The position numbers and the translations under genes were made by a program. From NCBI GenBank assembly GCA_010015745.1, contig ML978183.1, positions 124,001-188,000 of the forward strand: 64,000 nt of DNA, read 5' to 3'. Of the stretch, positions 1 to 12,152 are shown piece by piece. The notes under the pieces are model-generated. The model did not search any database, was not told the origin of the DNA, and saw only the letters and a list, made by a program, of their open reading frames with translations. Positions within the stretch are counted from its first letter, which is position 1. The number at the start of each line of letters is the position of its first letter. This DNA is from Setomelanomma holmii (Eukaryota; Ascomycota; Dothideomycetes; Pleosporales; Phaeosphaeriaceae).

Positions 1-568
1 TACGATGGATTATCTGCGTCAAGGCTGTAGTTGTATTTGGAGCTATCTATAGACAGACAAGGTTGTTTGCTGACAAGTTGAAGGTGCACGCATGGCGCTG
101 CTGACAAAGTGCAAACAGGACTGACCATTTCAGCTTCATATCCACCAAGCTTTACGCGTCCGCATAATCATGAAATGCCTGCTTTCGCATAGAAACAATA
201 GAATCCACCTTGAAGAACAACCAAGCTGGAGACCGCCGTCCAAATTCTTGCTCGTCTAATTGGTCTGTTTTGCGTGTTATTGTTCGGTCTCCGGCTCGGC
301 GCATTCCGAGATCCGGATGAGCTATCCCAACCGCCAAGCAAAAGATCCGCATTAGCGCACATGCTTAGCCATTCACGTTGCACGCCAATGACGTCGATCA
401 CGGCGCGATCTCAGATGCGGAGCATCGGACGTGGCTGCGTTTTCGCGTCAGAAAGCGTGCCAACCCTTTCTCGTGTTTATCGAATTGAGTCTTCACCATG
501 ATCTTTCCTCCGCGTCTTTATCTTCTGTACATATCAGCCTAGGGCTACGCTGGGGCATTGAAGGCATA
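1..568. other. 5' flanking sequence, no gene seen
   Basis: I find no convincing coding region here. Short open frames on both strands lack family signatures and overlap each other. The frame of the next gene is open from 431, but its first methionine is at 569, so the nearest part is presumably promoter and 5' UTR of that gene. Confidence 0.5.
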
Positions 569-3500
569 ATGGCGTCGACACCGACGGATCGCGTCACTCT
601 GGACCGGGAAGAGACGGATGTCAATGGAAAAGAGAAGGCGAGCGACGAGCAGGGGTCAGGAAACGGTTATCGGCAAGATGCGAGCCTCACAGAAGACAAG
701 GAAGATGAAGAGAAGAAAGAGAAGAAGCCCAACATGATCAAAAAGATATGGACGAAGCTGGGCCTGGACATAGGAACAGTGATGATGATGTGCAAAGCTG
801 CACTGCCTCCGACAATAGCATTGTCGATGTATCAATCGACAGCAGTTGCAACGCACTATTCGACACTCGGCTACCTGGTCGCCATCATCTCCATCTTGGG
901 ATTCTGCATCATGCCAAGAGCGAAGTTCATTCAAACAATGACAATGAATGTGCTTGGGACATGTATTGGATCTGCCTTCGCGATGTTGATGGTCTGGTCT
1001 GGAGTCAAAGCGCGGCAGCACACGACAGTGATTGGTGCACCACCGCAACGCTACAATTCCTCGCAGTCGGCTGTGCTGGGAGTATGGCTCTTCTTCCAGA
1101 TCTACATCGTCAACGCGTTGAAGGCAAAGTTCCCGCAGCTGGCGTTCCCAGTCATCATCTATTCCATCCAGGTCAACGTTGCCGCCACGAATGGCTTTCT
1201 GTTCACCACTACTGCCCAGTGTGAATCGTTCATCGCGCGTTTGATTGAGGCCTTTTTAACCGGCTTTGCCCTTGCGACAGGAGTCAGCTTGTTTATCCTC
1301 CCGGTCACGAGCAGAACGGTTGTCATGAAAGAGATTACTGGATATATCGGACTGTTGCGAGGTGCACTGGGCGCACATAAGGCTTATATTCACAGCTTGG
1401 AAGATTCCGACATGTTCGGCAAGACATACGTGCCCGAGCCTAAGGACAAGAAGGAGAAGGCGAAAGACGTGAAGCCGAAGCTTAAGCCGGAGATAGAAGC
1501 TATCAAAAAAATGATTGGCGCTATTCAGGAACTGCATGGCAAGCTCACGGCTGACCTGCCTTTTGCCAAGCGCGAGGTCGCTTACGGGAAGCTCACACCT
1601 GATGATCTCGAGGCTATCTTCAAGCAGCTGAGATTGATAGTGATGCCGGTCTTTGGGCTGGCGTCAATGATGGATCTCTTCGAGCGTGGCGCGGAATCGA
1701 ACCATTGGGGAGAGGATGATGAAGAGCCTGAACACGAAGAACAGCGGAGGAAAGCTGTTAACGAGTGGAATGACATGTTTGAGTTCCTCCACGACCCGTT
1801 CAACGAGATCTTCACAGCACTGGACGCCGGCCTCGAACACGTGCTGCTGAAGTTAGGGCTGCAAAAGCCGCCCAAAAAGAAGAAAGGCAAGGTTCAGGAC
1901 GATGAAGAGGCCAAGGGCGAAACACCGAAGCCTGGAGACTCTGAGTTTGCTGCATACCTGCAAAAACAAGCAGCCACCTTCTTCAGCAAGAAAGAGCCAA
2001 CTCTACGCCACTGGGTTGCTAGCAAAGGTCTTAAAGTCAGTCCTGATTATTTCACCTGTCCGGGCGCTCTGAATGGAGAGACATTGAAGCGTCTGCCCAG
2101 TATCACCACGCGTAAGCGCGATCAGCAGCAGCTTTACGTTCTACTCTACGTCATGTTCTTATTGAACGCGACCGGCCGCTCGATAATCGAGTTCGTCAAC
2201 TTCGCAGATGCCCATGACCAAGCGACAGCAAAATCTAAGCTCATCTGGCCAGGCGCCAAACGCTTCAAGAAGTGGCTCAAGAGCATCTTCAACGACCAAG
2301 ACGCCGCGTCAGACGACGAGACAACAATCGCGGGTACAGACCGAAGCAATACAACAGTGTACATGGGCGACGCGTACAAGAGCAAGAAAGATCCCGAGCA
2401 CTTGCCTCCAGCAAATGCATGGGAAAAGTTTGGCAATGTGATACGCAGCATCTCGCATTTCTTGAGATCGCCAGAGTCGTCGTTCGGGTTCAGAGCAGCG
2501 TGCGCGACCATGAGCATTGCCATCATCGCATTCTTGCGGCCCACGCAGACTTTCTTCGTGCAGCAGAGATTGGTGTGGGGTCTGATTATGGTTGCCATAT
2601 CTATGACTCCAACGGCTGGGCAAAGCATATTCCAATTCGTTCTGCGCATTGCAGGTACTCTCATCGCGATGATTGTCGCTTGGCTCATGTGGTACATTCC
2701 GGGCCAGCACACAGCCGGCATCCTTGTCTTTGTGTTCGTTTTTGTCGCAATTGGCTTCTACATCCCGTTGAAGCGTATGGATCTCGTCATTGTTGGCTTG
2801 ATCGGCGTGGTTACTGCGACGATGATCGTTGGCTACGAACTGCAAGTCCGAAAGATTGGTACCGCTGCCGCTGAAACAAATGGACAGCCGGCTTATCCCA
2901 TCTACGAACTTGGCCCGTACCGTCTGGCCACAGTCGTGGGTGGTCTTGCTGTAGCGTTCTTCTGGACTATCTTCCCGTTCCCGATTACTGAGCATTCTGC
3001 ACTAAGGCAGAAACTGGGAGGCGCGTTGTATTTGTCTGCGAATTTGTACAGCATCATGCACGAGCAGGTCATGGGCCGTATTCGCGGCGACGCTGGCGAC
3101 GAGGAAAACGACAAGGAGAGTCCAGGTTATGCACTCAATAAGGCTCGCAATAAAGTGTTTGCGAAGCAAATGCTTACTCTGCAAGGACTGAAGATGCACA
3201 CTGCGTTCGTCAAATGGGAATTTCCGCTCGGAGGCAAGTTCCCGCGAGAAGAGTACGAAGAGCTCATTGGCTATGTTACCAAGTACGTTTCATCCATACC
3301 TATCTTACCCAAAACAAGAGCTAACTCAGAGCCTACAGCATCGTTAACTACACCGCACTCACAGGCTACGCCTCCGCAGCCTTCACCCATCCCGCCCTCA
3401 ACCCCTCAACTTCAGACACACCCTACCCATCCCACCTCTCTGCAACCACATCTCCCAACACCAACGAACCTAAATCTAACACCAATCCCCTCCTCTCCCC

Positions 3501-3921
3501 TGCGCTCTCCCTGCACGCCTCCCCCCAATGGTTCGCCGACTTCCGCCGCATAACCGCGCACACAAACATAACTTCCCACGAAATAACCTCCCTCCTCTCG
3601 CTTCTCTCCTCCGCCATAACCTCCGGGCAGCCCCTCCCACCGTACCTCAAGTCGCCCGAGGGATACCAGCTGAGCAAGCAGCTTGAAGCTGTGGACCACG
3701 ATATCTTGTCGCTGAGGCATATTGCGGAACCAGGATATGCGGCGTTTGCGGTAATGGCGATAAGTACGCGCTGTATTCATATGGATTTGGAGAGATTGTT
3801 GAAATGTGTCAAAGGCTTGGTGGGCGAGATGGATTTTAGCTTTCATGTTGTGAGTACGGAGAGGGGGAGTGAGGAGACGCTTGTTGGGGGGAAGGGGAGG
3901 AAGGGGAGGAAGGTTGATTGA
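569..3921 (+). CDS. ArAE/fusaric acid resistance-like integral membrane protein
   Basis: Predicted multi-pass membrane protein of about 1098 aa. Exons are 569-3282 and 3339-3921; the 56-nt intron (GTACGT..CTACAG) restores the frame, and the unspliced frame degenerates into Pro/Thr-rich sequence. The start at 569 is the first ATG of the open frame. Two hydrophobic blocks are visible, roughly residues 60-270 and 620-820, each with several membrane segments. They are separated by a charged cytoplasmic stretch rich in Lys/Glu. This is the layout of fungal proteins with a '6TM N-terminal ER transporter' domain plus an aromatic acid exporter-like (DUF2421/FUSC) half, related to yeast Bre4. The C-terminal 190 residues are Ser/Thr/Pro-rich and then end in a Lys/Gly/Arg tail. 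The transported substrate is unknown. The family call is firm; the function is inferred only from the family. Confidence 0.8.
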
Positions 3922-4258
3922 GTGGCTCGAAACGAGGCCGTCGCATTGCAAGCTCGACTGTGAATGACTTGCACTAAAGTTGCATGCAATTCCACGAAAT
4001 TGAAGTACTGAAAGTTGAGAATGTGTTATATCGGCAGGTGCGACATCCCATCATACGTCACATTGAGTGCACTTGCCAAGTACACAAGGCTCCTGCCCTA
4101 AAGAGCCTGGCGAAGAAAGCAGAGCGATCTCACGTCTTGCACAACAACACTTGGGACAGGTCTCGTCTTCGTCTACTCTCTACCAGCCATTGTCCATGCC
4201 TATACCCCTATCGCTAGGCCATATCACTCGACTTCGATAGCAACGAAAGACTTTCGCT
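3922..4258. other. Intergenic spacer
   Basis: Short spacer between two plus-strand genes. No open frame or RNA-like structure stands out. It should hold the terminator of the membrane protein gene and the promoter of the next gene. Confidence 0.5.
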
Positions 4259-5662
4259 ATGCCTGAATCATTCCTATCGCGATTTATTCGCAAGCCGAAG
4301 TCGCCACCAGTCGCAGGCTTAGACCGGGACCCAGGCCAGGACGCCGGGAAATTGCTCGAGGTCGATCTCTCGATAATTGAGACCAAGCGCTGGAGCGCTT
4401 ACCAGCTTCGAAAATACTCAAAACTTCGCCAAGATATTTTCAACAATAAAGATCAGAATACGATCAAAGGGCCAAACATCGATGGCACGGAAGTCAACAT
4501 TTGGCGTCGCAACGGACCGCTCGATGACACTATGGAGATTCAATACATGACGGCTGCGGAGATGCATCCCGATTTGCATACAAAGGTTCCGCTGTCAGAG
4601 AAGTTGAAGGATCTCTACGCTATCAGTGACGTCGACAAGGACCAAGTGGAGCGTGGGAACTTTTTGATCATCTCGCCGGTCGTCATCAAGAGCTGGCACA
4701 AGCACGAAGACAGGGCATTGGAGTCCACACAAGATGGCAAGGGCACGGTCGAGAGCTCTGGCAGGACTTCGGAAAGGAAGGACCTCATGAGAGGCCTGAG
4801 GCAAATTGTTCCGGGCAAGAGCGACAGCACGCCCATGAACCAAAACATGAGAAAGTGGCGTAGCGCCTAGAAGGCAGCGCGTAAACTGTGGCTCAAGAGC
4901 CCAGCATGCCGCGACCTTAAAGCCGGCGTGAGTAACCACGCGCAGAACCTCCGATCTACCAGCCAGATAATTTGTTTCGACTTCAACAGCGGCAGTGACT
5001 GCATTGCCAAACACCTCGTCGCCTGTACCATCGCATCTGTCGTCCGAAGCATGCGAGCAGACGGCAGCTCCAACCCTGATCCGTGCGAACCAATGCGCCT
5101 GGTCCTACAAGGCGCCTATACGAAAACCGAGAAGCAAGTACTCAAAGAGATGTACACAGATGGCCGGATCGACTTTGTCAGTGACCCCGACGGTCTCTTA
5201 CAAATTGGCAACACAGCTGTAGTCTTCGCGCCTACTGTTCCACGCGAGTATCCTCTCATGCAAATCCTCGCCGACGATTTCCAGCGCCCAGCAGCTTTCA
5301 TCGTCGAGCAGTTTCGGCCGCACGCGTTCTCAGACGAGCCCTGCGTTGACCCGCAGAGAACAATGTATACCTTGCTTGACCGCGACACACCGCGCGTGGT
5401 CCGCATGTTGGACCCGGGTATCCAGTATGATCATGCTGGCGATGGGCTGAACGGCTGGAAGCCGACGAAGGAGGAGTTGAGTAAGTGCAGCAGATCACCC
5501 CATTCGGATTTCAGTTGGCTGGCGCAGACGGATTTGTGGGTGAAATTGCCACCGCCAAAGGTTATTGGGAGGGTTCGGAACGAGTTTGTCGTTGCGAATA
5601 ATCCGGCTGGTGATACGCTGCCAGGGCTTGTGACGAACTTACGGGAGGTTGATGCTAGCTGA
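4259..5662 (+). CDS. SRR1-like domain protein, with an in-frame TAG
   Basis: The ATG at 4259 opens a frame that runs to a TAG at 4868-4870. The same frame then continues without stop to 5662, and the sequence right after the TAG still looks coding (Trp/Cys pattern followed by IICFDFNSGS). The second part has the SRR1-like pattern: a beta-strand ending in a Gly-rich turn, a DPDG block (YTDGRIDFVSDPDGLLQIGN), a 'VVFAPTVP' strand and a P-rich loop. SRR1 family members are linked to circadian or stress responses; biochemistry is unknown. A 63-nt intron at 4808-4870 (GTTCCG..CCTAG) would remove the TAG and keep the frame, but its donor is weak. The alternatives are a nonsense mutation or a sequence error. 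No good canonical donor is available, so the model is uncertain. Confidence 0.5.
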
Positions 5663-6332
5663 AGAACATGTTCGCGAGAGATGGTTAAGGACTCCATAGC
5701 AATGACAAGTCGGCCTTCGCAGGCCCAAAGTTCCTTTCATCAAGTTCGCAAGTGCTATTCTCGTCATCAATCGCAGGTTATAAGTACTAACATACACTTT
5801 TGTCGTTGTCTGTAAGCAATCCGATTGGTCAATGGACACTCTTTCTGAATCGGGACATGCGAAGCGAACATCCGCTCGAAAGCGATCGCGATAGGAAAAC
5901 GTCGGCTCAACGATGCACAATCGCAGCTGATCGATGGAAGTAGAGTCTGTGATATGGAAATGTCGTCTGGGTCGATGCGTCATGGTGTATCATTGTGACC
6001 AAAATGTAGGTGAGGAGAAGGGAGTAGTCCTTGTTGAGGGGGAGGTGTGGTTGGAGGTTGTGGAGGGGTTAGGTAGGTGGGATGAGATGTGCACGGAATA
6101 TGAGTTTGAAATTAGTCCGGTACATGACAGCGGCAGCACTCAGCGAGAAAGTGAACGTACAGTATGTCGAGGATGTGTAAAGTCTTCTTGTATGAGAAGC
6201 TATGCTACGAGAGTCGTTACACCGAATGCCAACAATTTGTATGACAACCCACAAGCGAGAGAACGGCGCCTCTATCAGCACTCCAAAACGCCAAACAATG
6301 CTGCCAAACCATCATAACGCTTCAAAACCCGC
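5663..6332. other. Convergent intergenic region
   Basis: Lies between the 3' ends of a plus-strand and a minus-strand gene. The open frames present (for example at 5934-6317) have no recognisable domain and odd composition. I see nothing else in it. Confidence 0.45.
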
Positions 6333-7637
6333 CTACCATGCCAACTCTCCCTTATCATTGTCATTCCCACACGCCAGGCCTTCACAAAATGCAACATCCT
6401 CATTGCTAATCGCGCTATTACCCGTGCTCTCAAGCTGTTGTTTCGCAGGCCAAATCTGTCTGCCCAGTTTCTTCTCCTTCATACCATGCTCCATGATAAC
6501 CTCACGACATCGCTTCTGGAAGAAAAGCGGGCCCTTCTCCATGTGTGGGTGCATTTCGCCGTTGATGAAGACGCCAGCGTTGATGTTTGCTTGTGCGCGT
6601 TCGCAGAGGACCTTGTCTTCTTTCATGACGCGAGCGTAGAGGTCAGCGATGGCGTGGAATGCCTCGTCGGTGGCGTTCTTGTTGCGCCAGACTTCGTAGT
6701 ACATGACGGAGACGGTTGGAGATTTGGGCATGAACTTTTGCATCATCATGAAGGTTGATCTATGCTTATGTTAGCCCGGTTGCCATAAAGTGGAGGATAT
6801 GTGGACTTACGTGACAGTGAAGGAGACATTGGGGAACATGTAGGTCGAACAGATGCCGAAACCCAGCCTGCGTTGCTCATCTGTAGTCTTTGGATCGTGC
6901 TGGATGTGGTCTGCCGCACAGTTGACATCATATGTCTCAAGATTCGCAACGGCCGGAACGTCTGGGTGGGTGGTCTTGCAGTGGTAGCACTCGTTGAAGT
7001 TGTCGGCAAGGATCTTCCAGTTGAAGTTGCTCTCCATGTTCCATGTGTGATCAAACTCGTAGTCGTCAAAGTTGAAGTCGCTGAATCGCTCTTGTTCATC
7101 GACGGTATCGAAGGTCGACTCCCATGAAACCTCAGGAACCTTCTTCGAGTCCATGTTGATCCAGATGAAGCCATTCTTATCGAGACGAACGTGAATGGGA
7201 AAGAGGTTATTCTTTTCTCTCTCAAACGTTGGAAGATCTTGGTAACCAGGTGCCTTTGCCAAGTTGCCGTTCAGGCCGTATGACCAGCCGTGGTACCTGC
7301 ACTGGAAGATCTTTGCGTTGCCGCCATCCTTTTCAACGACCGGGTACGCTCGGTGTCGGCATACATTGTGGAAAGCCCGAATTTCACCTGTGCGGTCTTT
7401 GGAAATGACGATGTCATAGTTGGCAACGTTGTAGCGCAGGAAGTCACCAGAGTTCTGAAACCTCGACTTGTGCGTGAGAAGTAGCCACCGGCGTGAGAAG
7501 ATTGCGCGTCGCTCAAGTTGATACATCTCTTCCGAAGTGTACCAGTTGCCAGGCAGGGCTCGTACAGCTTCCTTCGCTGGCTGAGCAGCGGCGGGGGAGC
7601 CACCGAGACCAATGTAGCTCAGCAGTGATGCGACCAT
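6333..7637 (-). CDS. Rieske non-heme iron oxygenase, choline monooxygenase/betaine demethylase-like
   Basis: About 417 aa from exons 7637-6811 and 6759-6333; the 51-nt intron (GTAAGT..CATAG, branch GCTAAC) restores the frame. The start is the first ATG (7637); the open frame extends a few codons further upstream without an ATG. The Rieske [2Fe-2S] ligands are clear: C93-x-H95 in NVCRHRA and C113-x2-H116 in FQCRYHGW. The mononuclear iron site follows in NFNECYHCKTTHPD (H219 and H224). This is the alpha-subunit layout of choline monooxygenase and of glycine betaine monooxygenases. The gene opposite, across a 2-kb spacer, is a dimethylglycine dehydrogenase-like flavoprotein, so demethylation of glycine betaine to dimethylglycine is the more likely role than betaine synthesis. 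Substrate choice is inferred from context. Confidence 0.85.
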
Positions 7638-9599
7638 GTTGGGCAATGTGCAAGGTCGTGTTGAGTATTCGAAGATGTCAAGACCACAAAGCAGAAGTGT
7701 AATGCTTGAGATGAAAAGGATGAACGTGCAGTCTCACCGTCACAGTGCTGTTGTATTAATATACTCTGGTTGTGTAGTTTGTACCTCCTCACCCTTATCG
7801 AGCGAAAGTGATCCCGAAGTCCCCTTGGGGTAATGGCTTCCATACACTACTCAGGAGCGATAGACCAGTGGGATGGAGCAACGTAATCCGACTGCAGACA
7901 CCCGTCAAGCGCCACGTATTGGGGTTTTCGAGGACATGCTCTGCATGCAACAACCTGCCATCGTGATCAGGTATGTGTAGACATCATACTTCCGGCCGTT
8001 GCGCCAAAGGTCAAACACTGTGTCCTCGGTGGATCGTAAACCGCTGCGTCAATAGAACTTGCAGCAACGATCATAGTGAGAAGCCATAGAGACCGTTCTG
8101 GTCACTGCCCCTCGCGAAGGCACGGACTGGCGTGGATCTGATGTCCAAGTTTGGGTATCGAACGCCAGCCAAAGGCTGGACCAACCTCCGACCGCGACTC
8201 AGTCAAAATCGACCAGGATCTATGATCAGACTCTTATCATGCTTTATCGCAAAGTTTCCGATTGACAATTGAGATCGGCCCTCTTATCGTCCGTGTGGAA
8301 GAAAGCAAGACTGCGATTGCTGGCAAACGCTGCAGCAAGCCAACGAGTCTGGCGATTCCTTCCCATCTCATTGCTTCGTCTTCGAAGATCTCGTGAGCAT
8401 ACGAGCTTCTGTAAAATTCCGAACGTGACGCGTCCGACCCCGCTTGAACAGTACACAGTTGTGCTGACAGAACACTATATTGTGTTGACTGACAGTGCAT
8501 CGAAATGTGAATGTGAGGGCGTCTGCACGTTTTGTTGTGCCCAACCGCTCACCAGCTCATGCCATGTCTTTGTTCAGGCTTGTCTTCCGGTGTTGGATGT
8601 GGCGCTTTCGGCAGTTCTCGGCACAGAGCGATTTCGTGAGAGACACTCATCCAGACGAAGGGGCACGCACAAGTTGGCTGGATTATCCTTGGGAGAGAAA
8701 GTTGAGTATCTGGTCACGCATCCGGTGCGATGACATTCGGCCTGAAAAGCTGGCTGTCTTCCTCGGAAGCCACTTTTGCGTATCCACCCAAAAACATGTG
8801 TGAAAGGCAAGGCGCTCGCTCACAATAGCCTGGTTACAGTGGGAGAAGCCGGAAAGATGGGCTGGCATGCCATGGACTTTTGTCGTGCAAGTTCCAAGAT
8901 CGTATGGACTGCATGCTGGTCGCTGATCGATGGAAGGACTGGCGCTCTCGATAAGTCCTCGTTGGGAAGATCACATAATTGACCATGGGCGATGTGCAAT
9001 CCTCGCTTCACCGATTTGGCGTTTTTGGGTTGTTGCATAAGTATTGTCGCACTTTAGTCTTGACACATCATTGTCGCATGCATCGTCAACCATTGTTGCA
9101 TAAATTTTCGTGAGGGAAGCGACGCGTATATTGCACGCTTATGACGCTCGTAGATTGTTGTGTTGCTACTGAAGGTTGAGATTCGCTTTGATACATACCA
9201 GGATTTTCCGGAATTGTTTGGGAAGGGAGGTTCGGAGTACTGGTTCTGGCAGGACTTAGGACGATGGTGAACGCACACGCGAGGCGGGGTTGCTGCAGAT
9301 TATGTAGTGGCGTGCCTGTTCTCGCGGCAAAAGACGCTAGCCTCGATTTGGCAAACAGGACCATACGTCCGCTGTAGGCAGGCATCCCCACTAATGTCGT
9401 CAATGTCGCTGGCGGGGTGGTGGGTTGTCTACTTCTTAGACTGCCGTTGTACGCCTTCTTGGGAAAGCATTTGCCTTTCCGGAGCTGCAGTTCGCGCTTA
9501 GCTGCGGCAGCTGGAGCAGAAGTCGTGAGCTATGGCACACTTAAGACGAGAACGCGCACATACCCAAGGGAAATCAGTTGACCCTTTCGCTTCTTCACA
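7638..9599. other. Long divergent spacer between the two betaine-catabolism genes
   Basis: About 2 kb between the divergent starts of the Rieske oxygenase and the dimethylglycine dehydrogenase-like gene. Overlapping open frames on both strands around 8.2-8.9 kb are mutually exclusive, Arg/Ser/Cys-rich and lack domains, so I do not call them. The region presumably carries both promoters; its length is unusual for neighbours in this window and could hide an unspliced small gene or noncoding RNA. Confidence 0.4.
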
Positions 9600-12152
9600 A
9601 TGGACACCTCTAAGCGCGTTGTGATCATCGGCGCCGGCATCGTTGGCACCAATCTTGCTGATGAGCTCGTCTCGCGAGGATGGGAGAACATCACCGTTGT
9701 TGAGCAAGGCCCGCTTAGCCTCCCAGGAGGCTCGACGTCACATGCCCCTGGTCTCGTCTTTCAAACAAATCCTTCTAAGACAATGACACTCTTCGCTAAA
9801 TACACAGTCGAGAAGCTTCAATCGCTCCAGAAAGATGGCCAGAACTGCTTCAACCAATTGGGTGGATTGGAGGTAGCAACAACACCGGAGCGTTTACAGG
9901 AGCTGAAGCGGAAGCATGGATATGCTCAATCGTGGGGGGTTGAAGCACACTTGGTCAGCCCCAAAGAGTGTCTCAAGAGATACCCTCTCCTGAATAAGGA
10001 CATGATCCTTGGTGGGCTCCATATCCCAAGCGACGGATTGGCATTGGCAGCTCGCGCCACGCAACTGCTCATCGAAAAGACACGAAACGCAGGCGTACGC
10101 TACCTCGAACACACCCTCGTTACTGACATCGAGCAAGCGGACGGCCATGTGACAGGTGTCACCACGAACAACGGCTCCGTGGCAGCAGACATCGTTGTGT
10201 CCTGCGCAGGCTTCTGGGGTGTCGAGATCGGCAAGATGATTGGATTGAAGGTGCCTCTACTTCCTTTAGGACACCAGTACGTGAAGACGACGGCTGTACC
10301 TGGCCTTGTGGGACGCGAAGTCAACAAGAAGATCAACGCAATGAACGCCGAACTGCCGATTCTCAGGCACCAGGACCAAGACTTGTACTATCGAGAACAC
10401 GGGGAGCAGTTTGGCATTGGGTATTATGGCCATCGACCTATGCCCATAGAGGCTGCATCGCTAGGCGTAACGCCTAAGCAAGTCGACGACAAGAATATGC
10501 CTTCTCGCCTTGACTTTACCCCTGAAGACTTCGCACCAGCCTGGGCTGCCACGAAGGAACTACTTCCAGTGCTTCGCGAGACTGAAATTGCCGAGGGCTT
10601 CAATGGCATCTTTTCCTTCACTCCAGACGGTGGATCTGTCGTTGGCCAAGCACCCAATCTAGATGGCTTCTACGTCGCCGAAGCTGTCTGGGTCACACAC
10701 TCTGCCGGCGTTGCGCGAGCAGTAGCAGAAGTGCTCACAGAGGGTCGCTCGAGAATCGACATTGCTGAATGCGAATTAACGCGATTCGAGGAAGTCCAGC
10801 TGAGTCCGGAATATGTCAGCGAGACGTCTCAGCAGAACTTCGTGGAGATTTACGACATCCTGCATCCTCTCGCACCAAAAGAATCACCGCGGAATCTTCG
10901 AGTCAGCTCTTTCCATGCACGTCAGCGTGAGCTTGGAGCATTCTTCCTTGAAGTCGGTGGGTGGGAACGACCACACTGGTACGAAGCCAATGCAGGCCTG
11001 GTCAAGACACTGCCAGCGGACTGGCGACCTGTCGACCGGGACGCCTGGTCTTCAAAGTTTTACTCCCCCATCGCGGCGGCAGAAGCATGGAAGACGCGGA
11101 ACGCAGTCGCTTTGTACGACATGACCACTTTCCACCGCTTCGAAGTCTTCGGCCCAGGCGCCGTCCATCTCCTGCAGCGCTTGACAACCAAGAACGTAGA
11201 TAAGAAACCGGGAAGCATTACCCACGCTCTCCTTCTCAACTCGCATGGCGGCATCATAAGCGACATATTCATATCACGGCTCGACCAAGACGTGTTCCAA
11301 ATTGGCGCCAACACCGCCACAGATCTCGCATACCTCACGCGGGAATCGCGCCGCCAAACAAAACACACACCAGGCCAATGGGCATACGTCCGCGACGTCA
11401 CGGGGAGCACATGTTGTCTAGGTCTCTGGGGTCCGCGAGCCCGCGGCGTAATCAGCACGCTCAGTTCCGACGACTTCTCCAAGTCCAGTCTACCCTACAT
11501 GGGCGTGAAGAAGACAAGCATCGCCGGCATTCCCGTGACCATGTTCCGCAAATCGTTCGTCGGAGAATATGGCTGGGAAATCCAAACGACGCCCGAATAC
11601 GGCCAACGGCTATGGGACTTACTATGGCAGGCCGGCAAACCCCACGGCCTCGTCGCAGCCGGGCGCGCTGCGTTCAACGGCCTGAGGATCGAGAAGGGTA
11701 TACGCGCGAGTGGAACTGATATGTCCTCCGAGCATAATCCCTGGGAGGTTGGCGTCACGCATGCCATTGAACTAGACAAACAGGCCGCATATGTCGGCCA
11801 ATCCGCCCTCACCCCCTTTTCCACAAAAACTTCTACTCGCCGTCTAAGGTGCGTGACCATCGATGATGGTCGTTCGATTGTCCTCGGCAAAGAACCGGTT
11901 TTCCAAAATGGTGTGGCAGTCGGCTACGTGACCAGTGCCGCGTTCGGATATACTGTACGGAAGCCAGTAGCCTACGCGTGGCTTCCCGGTAACACTCGAG
12001 AGGGCGAAGGTGTAGAGATCGAGTACTTCGGAAAGAAGATCAAAGCTACCGTGACGGCGGACCCGCTGTATGATCCTCAAGACCAGCGCTTGCGCAACGA
12101 TGCTCCGTCAACCACGCCAGAGTTGCAGAAACGACTGAAGTCGCTTCTATGA
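9600..12152 (+). CDS. Dimethylglycine/sarcosine dehydrogenase-like FAD enzyme with GCV_T domains
   Basis: Intronless, 850 aa, close to the length of mammalian dimethylglycine dehydrogenase. The N-terminus has the dinucleotide-binding motif GAGIVG (residues 11-16) followed by SLPGGSTSHAPG, typical of covalent-flavin dimethylglycine/sarcosine dehydrogenases. An FAD-dependent oxidase domain fills about residues 6-390. The C-terminal half (about 430-840) is aminomethyltransferase-like, with the GCV_T blocks 'YDMTTFHRFEV' and 'GEYGWEIQTTP' and a 'GRAAFNGLRIEKG' segment. This domain hands the released one-carbon unit to tetrahydrofolate. The enzyme oxidatively removes a methyl from dimethylglycine or sarcosine, probably in mitochondria. 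With the divergent Rieske oxygenase it forms two successive steps of glycine betaine catabolism. No obvious mitochondrial presequence is seen, so location is open. Confidence 0.88.
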   Translation: MDTSKRVVIIGAGIVGTNLADELVSRGWENITVVEQGPLSLPGGSTSHAPGLVFQTNPSKTMTLFAKYTVEKLQSLQKDGQNCFNQLGGLEVATTPERLQELKRKHGYAQSWGVEAHLVSPKECLKRYPLLNKDMILGGLHIPSDGLALAARATQLLIEKTRNAGVRYLEHTLVTDIEQADGHVTGVTTNNGSVAADIVVSCAGFWGVEIGKMIGLKVPLLPLGHQYVKTTAVPGLVGREVNKKINAMNAELPILRHQDQDLYYREHGEQFGIGYYGHRPMPIEAASLGVTPKQVDDKNMPSRLDFTPEDFAPAWAATKELLPVLRETEIAEGFNGIFSFTPDGGSVVGQAPNLDGFYVAEAVWVTHSAGVARAVAEVLTEGRSRIDIAECELTRFEEVQLSPEYVSETSQQNFVEIYDILHPLAPKESPRNLRVSSFHARQRELGAFFLEVGGWERPHWYEANAGLVKTLPADWRPVDRDAWSSKFYSPIAAAEAWKTRNAVALYDMTTFHRFEVFGPGAVHLLQRLTTKNVDKKPGSITHALLLNSHGGIISDIFISRLDQDVFQIGANTATDLAYLTRESRRQTKHTPGQWAYVRDVTGSTCCLGLWGPRARGVISTLSSDDFSKSSLPYMGVKKTSIAGIPVTMFRKSFVGEYGWEIQTTPEYGQRLWDLLWQAGKPHGLVAAGRAAFNGLRIEKGIRASGTDMSSEHNPWEVGVTHAIELDKQAAYVGQSALTPFSTKTSTRRLRCVTIDDGRSIVLGKEPVFQNGVAVGYVTSAAFGYTVRKPVAYAWLPGNTREGEGVEIEYFGKKIKATVTADPLYDPQDQRLRNDAPSTTPELQKRLKSLL

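Noticed and set aside
5934..6317. 127-codon plus-strand open frame
   Set aside because: Lies in a convergent spacer, odd composition, no family motif.
8237..8868. Overlapping open frames on both strands in the betaine spacer
   Set aside because: Mutually exclusive, Arg/Ser/Cys-rich, no domains, no supporting splice structure.
11618..11624. CTTACTA inside the dimethylglycine dehydrogenase-like gene (also 23603 and 63199 in coding sequence)
   Set aside because: Isolated copies within coding DNA at about chance frequency; not counted as promoter motifs.
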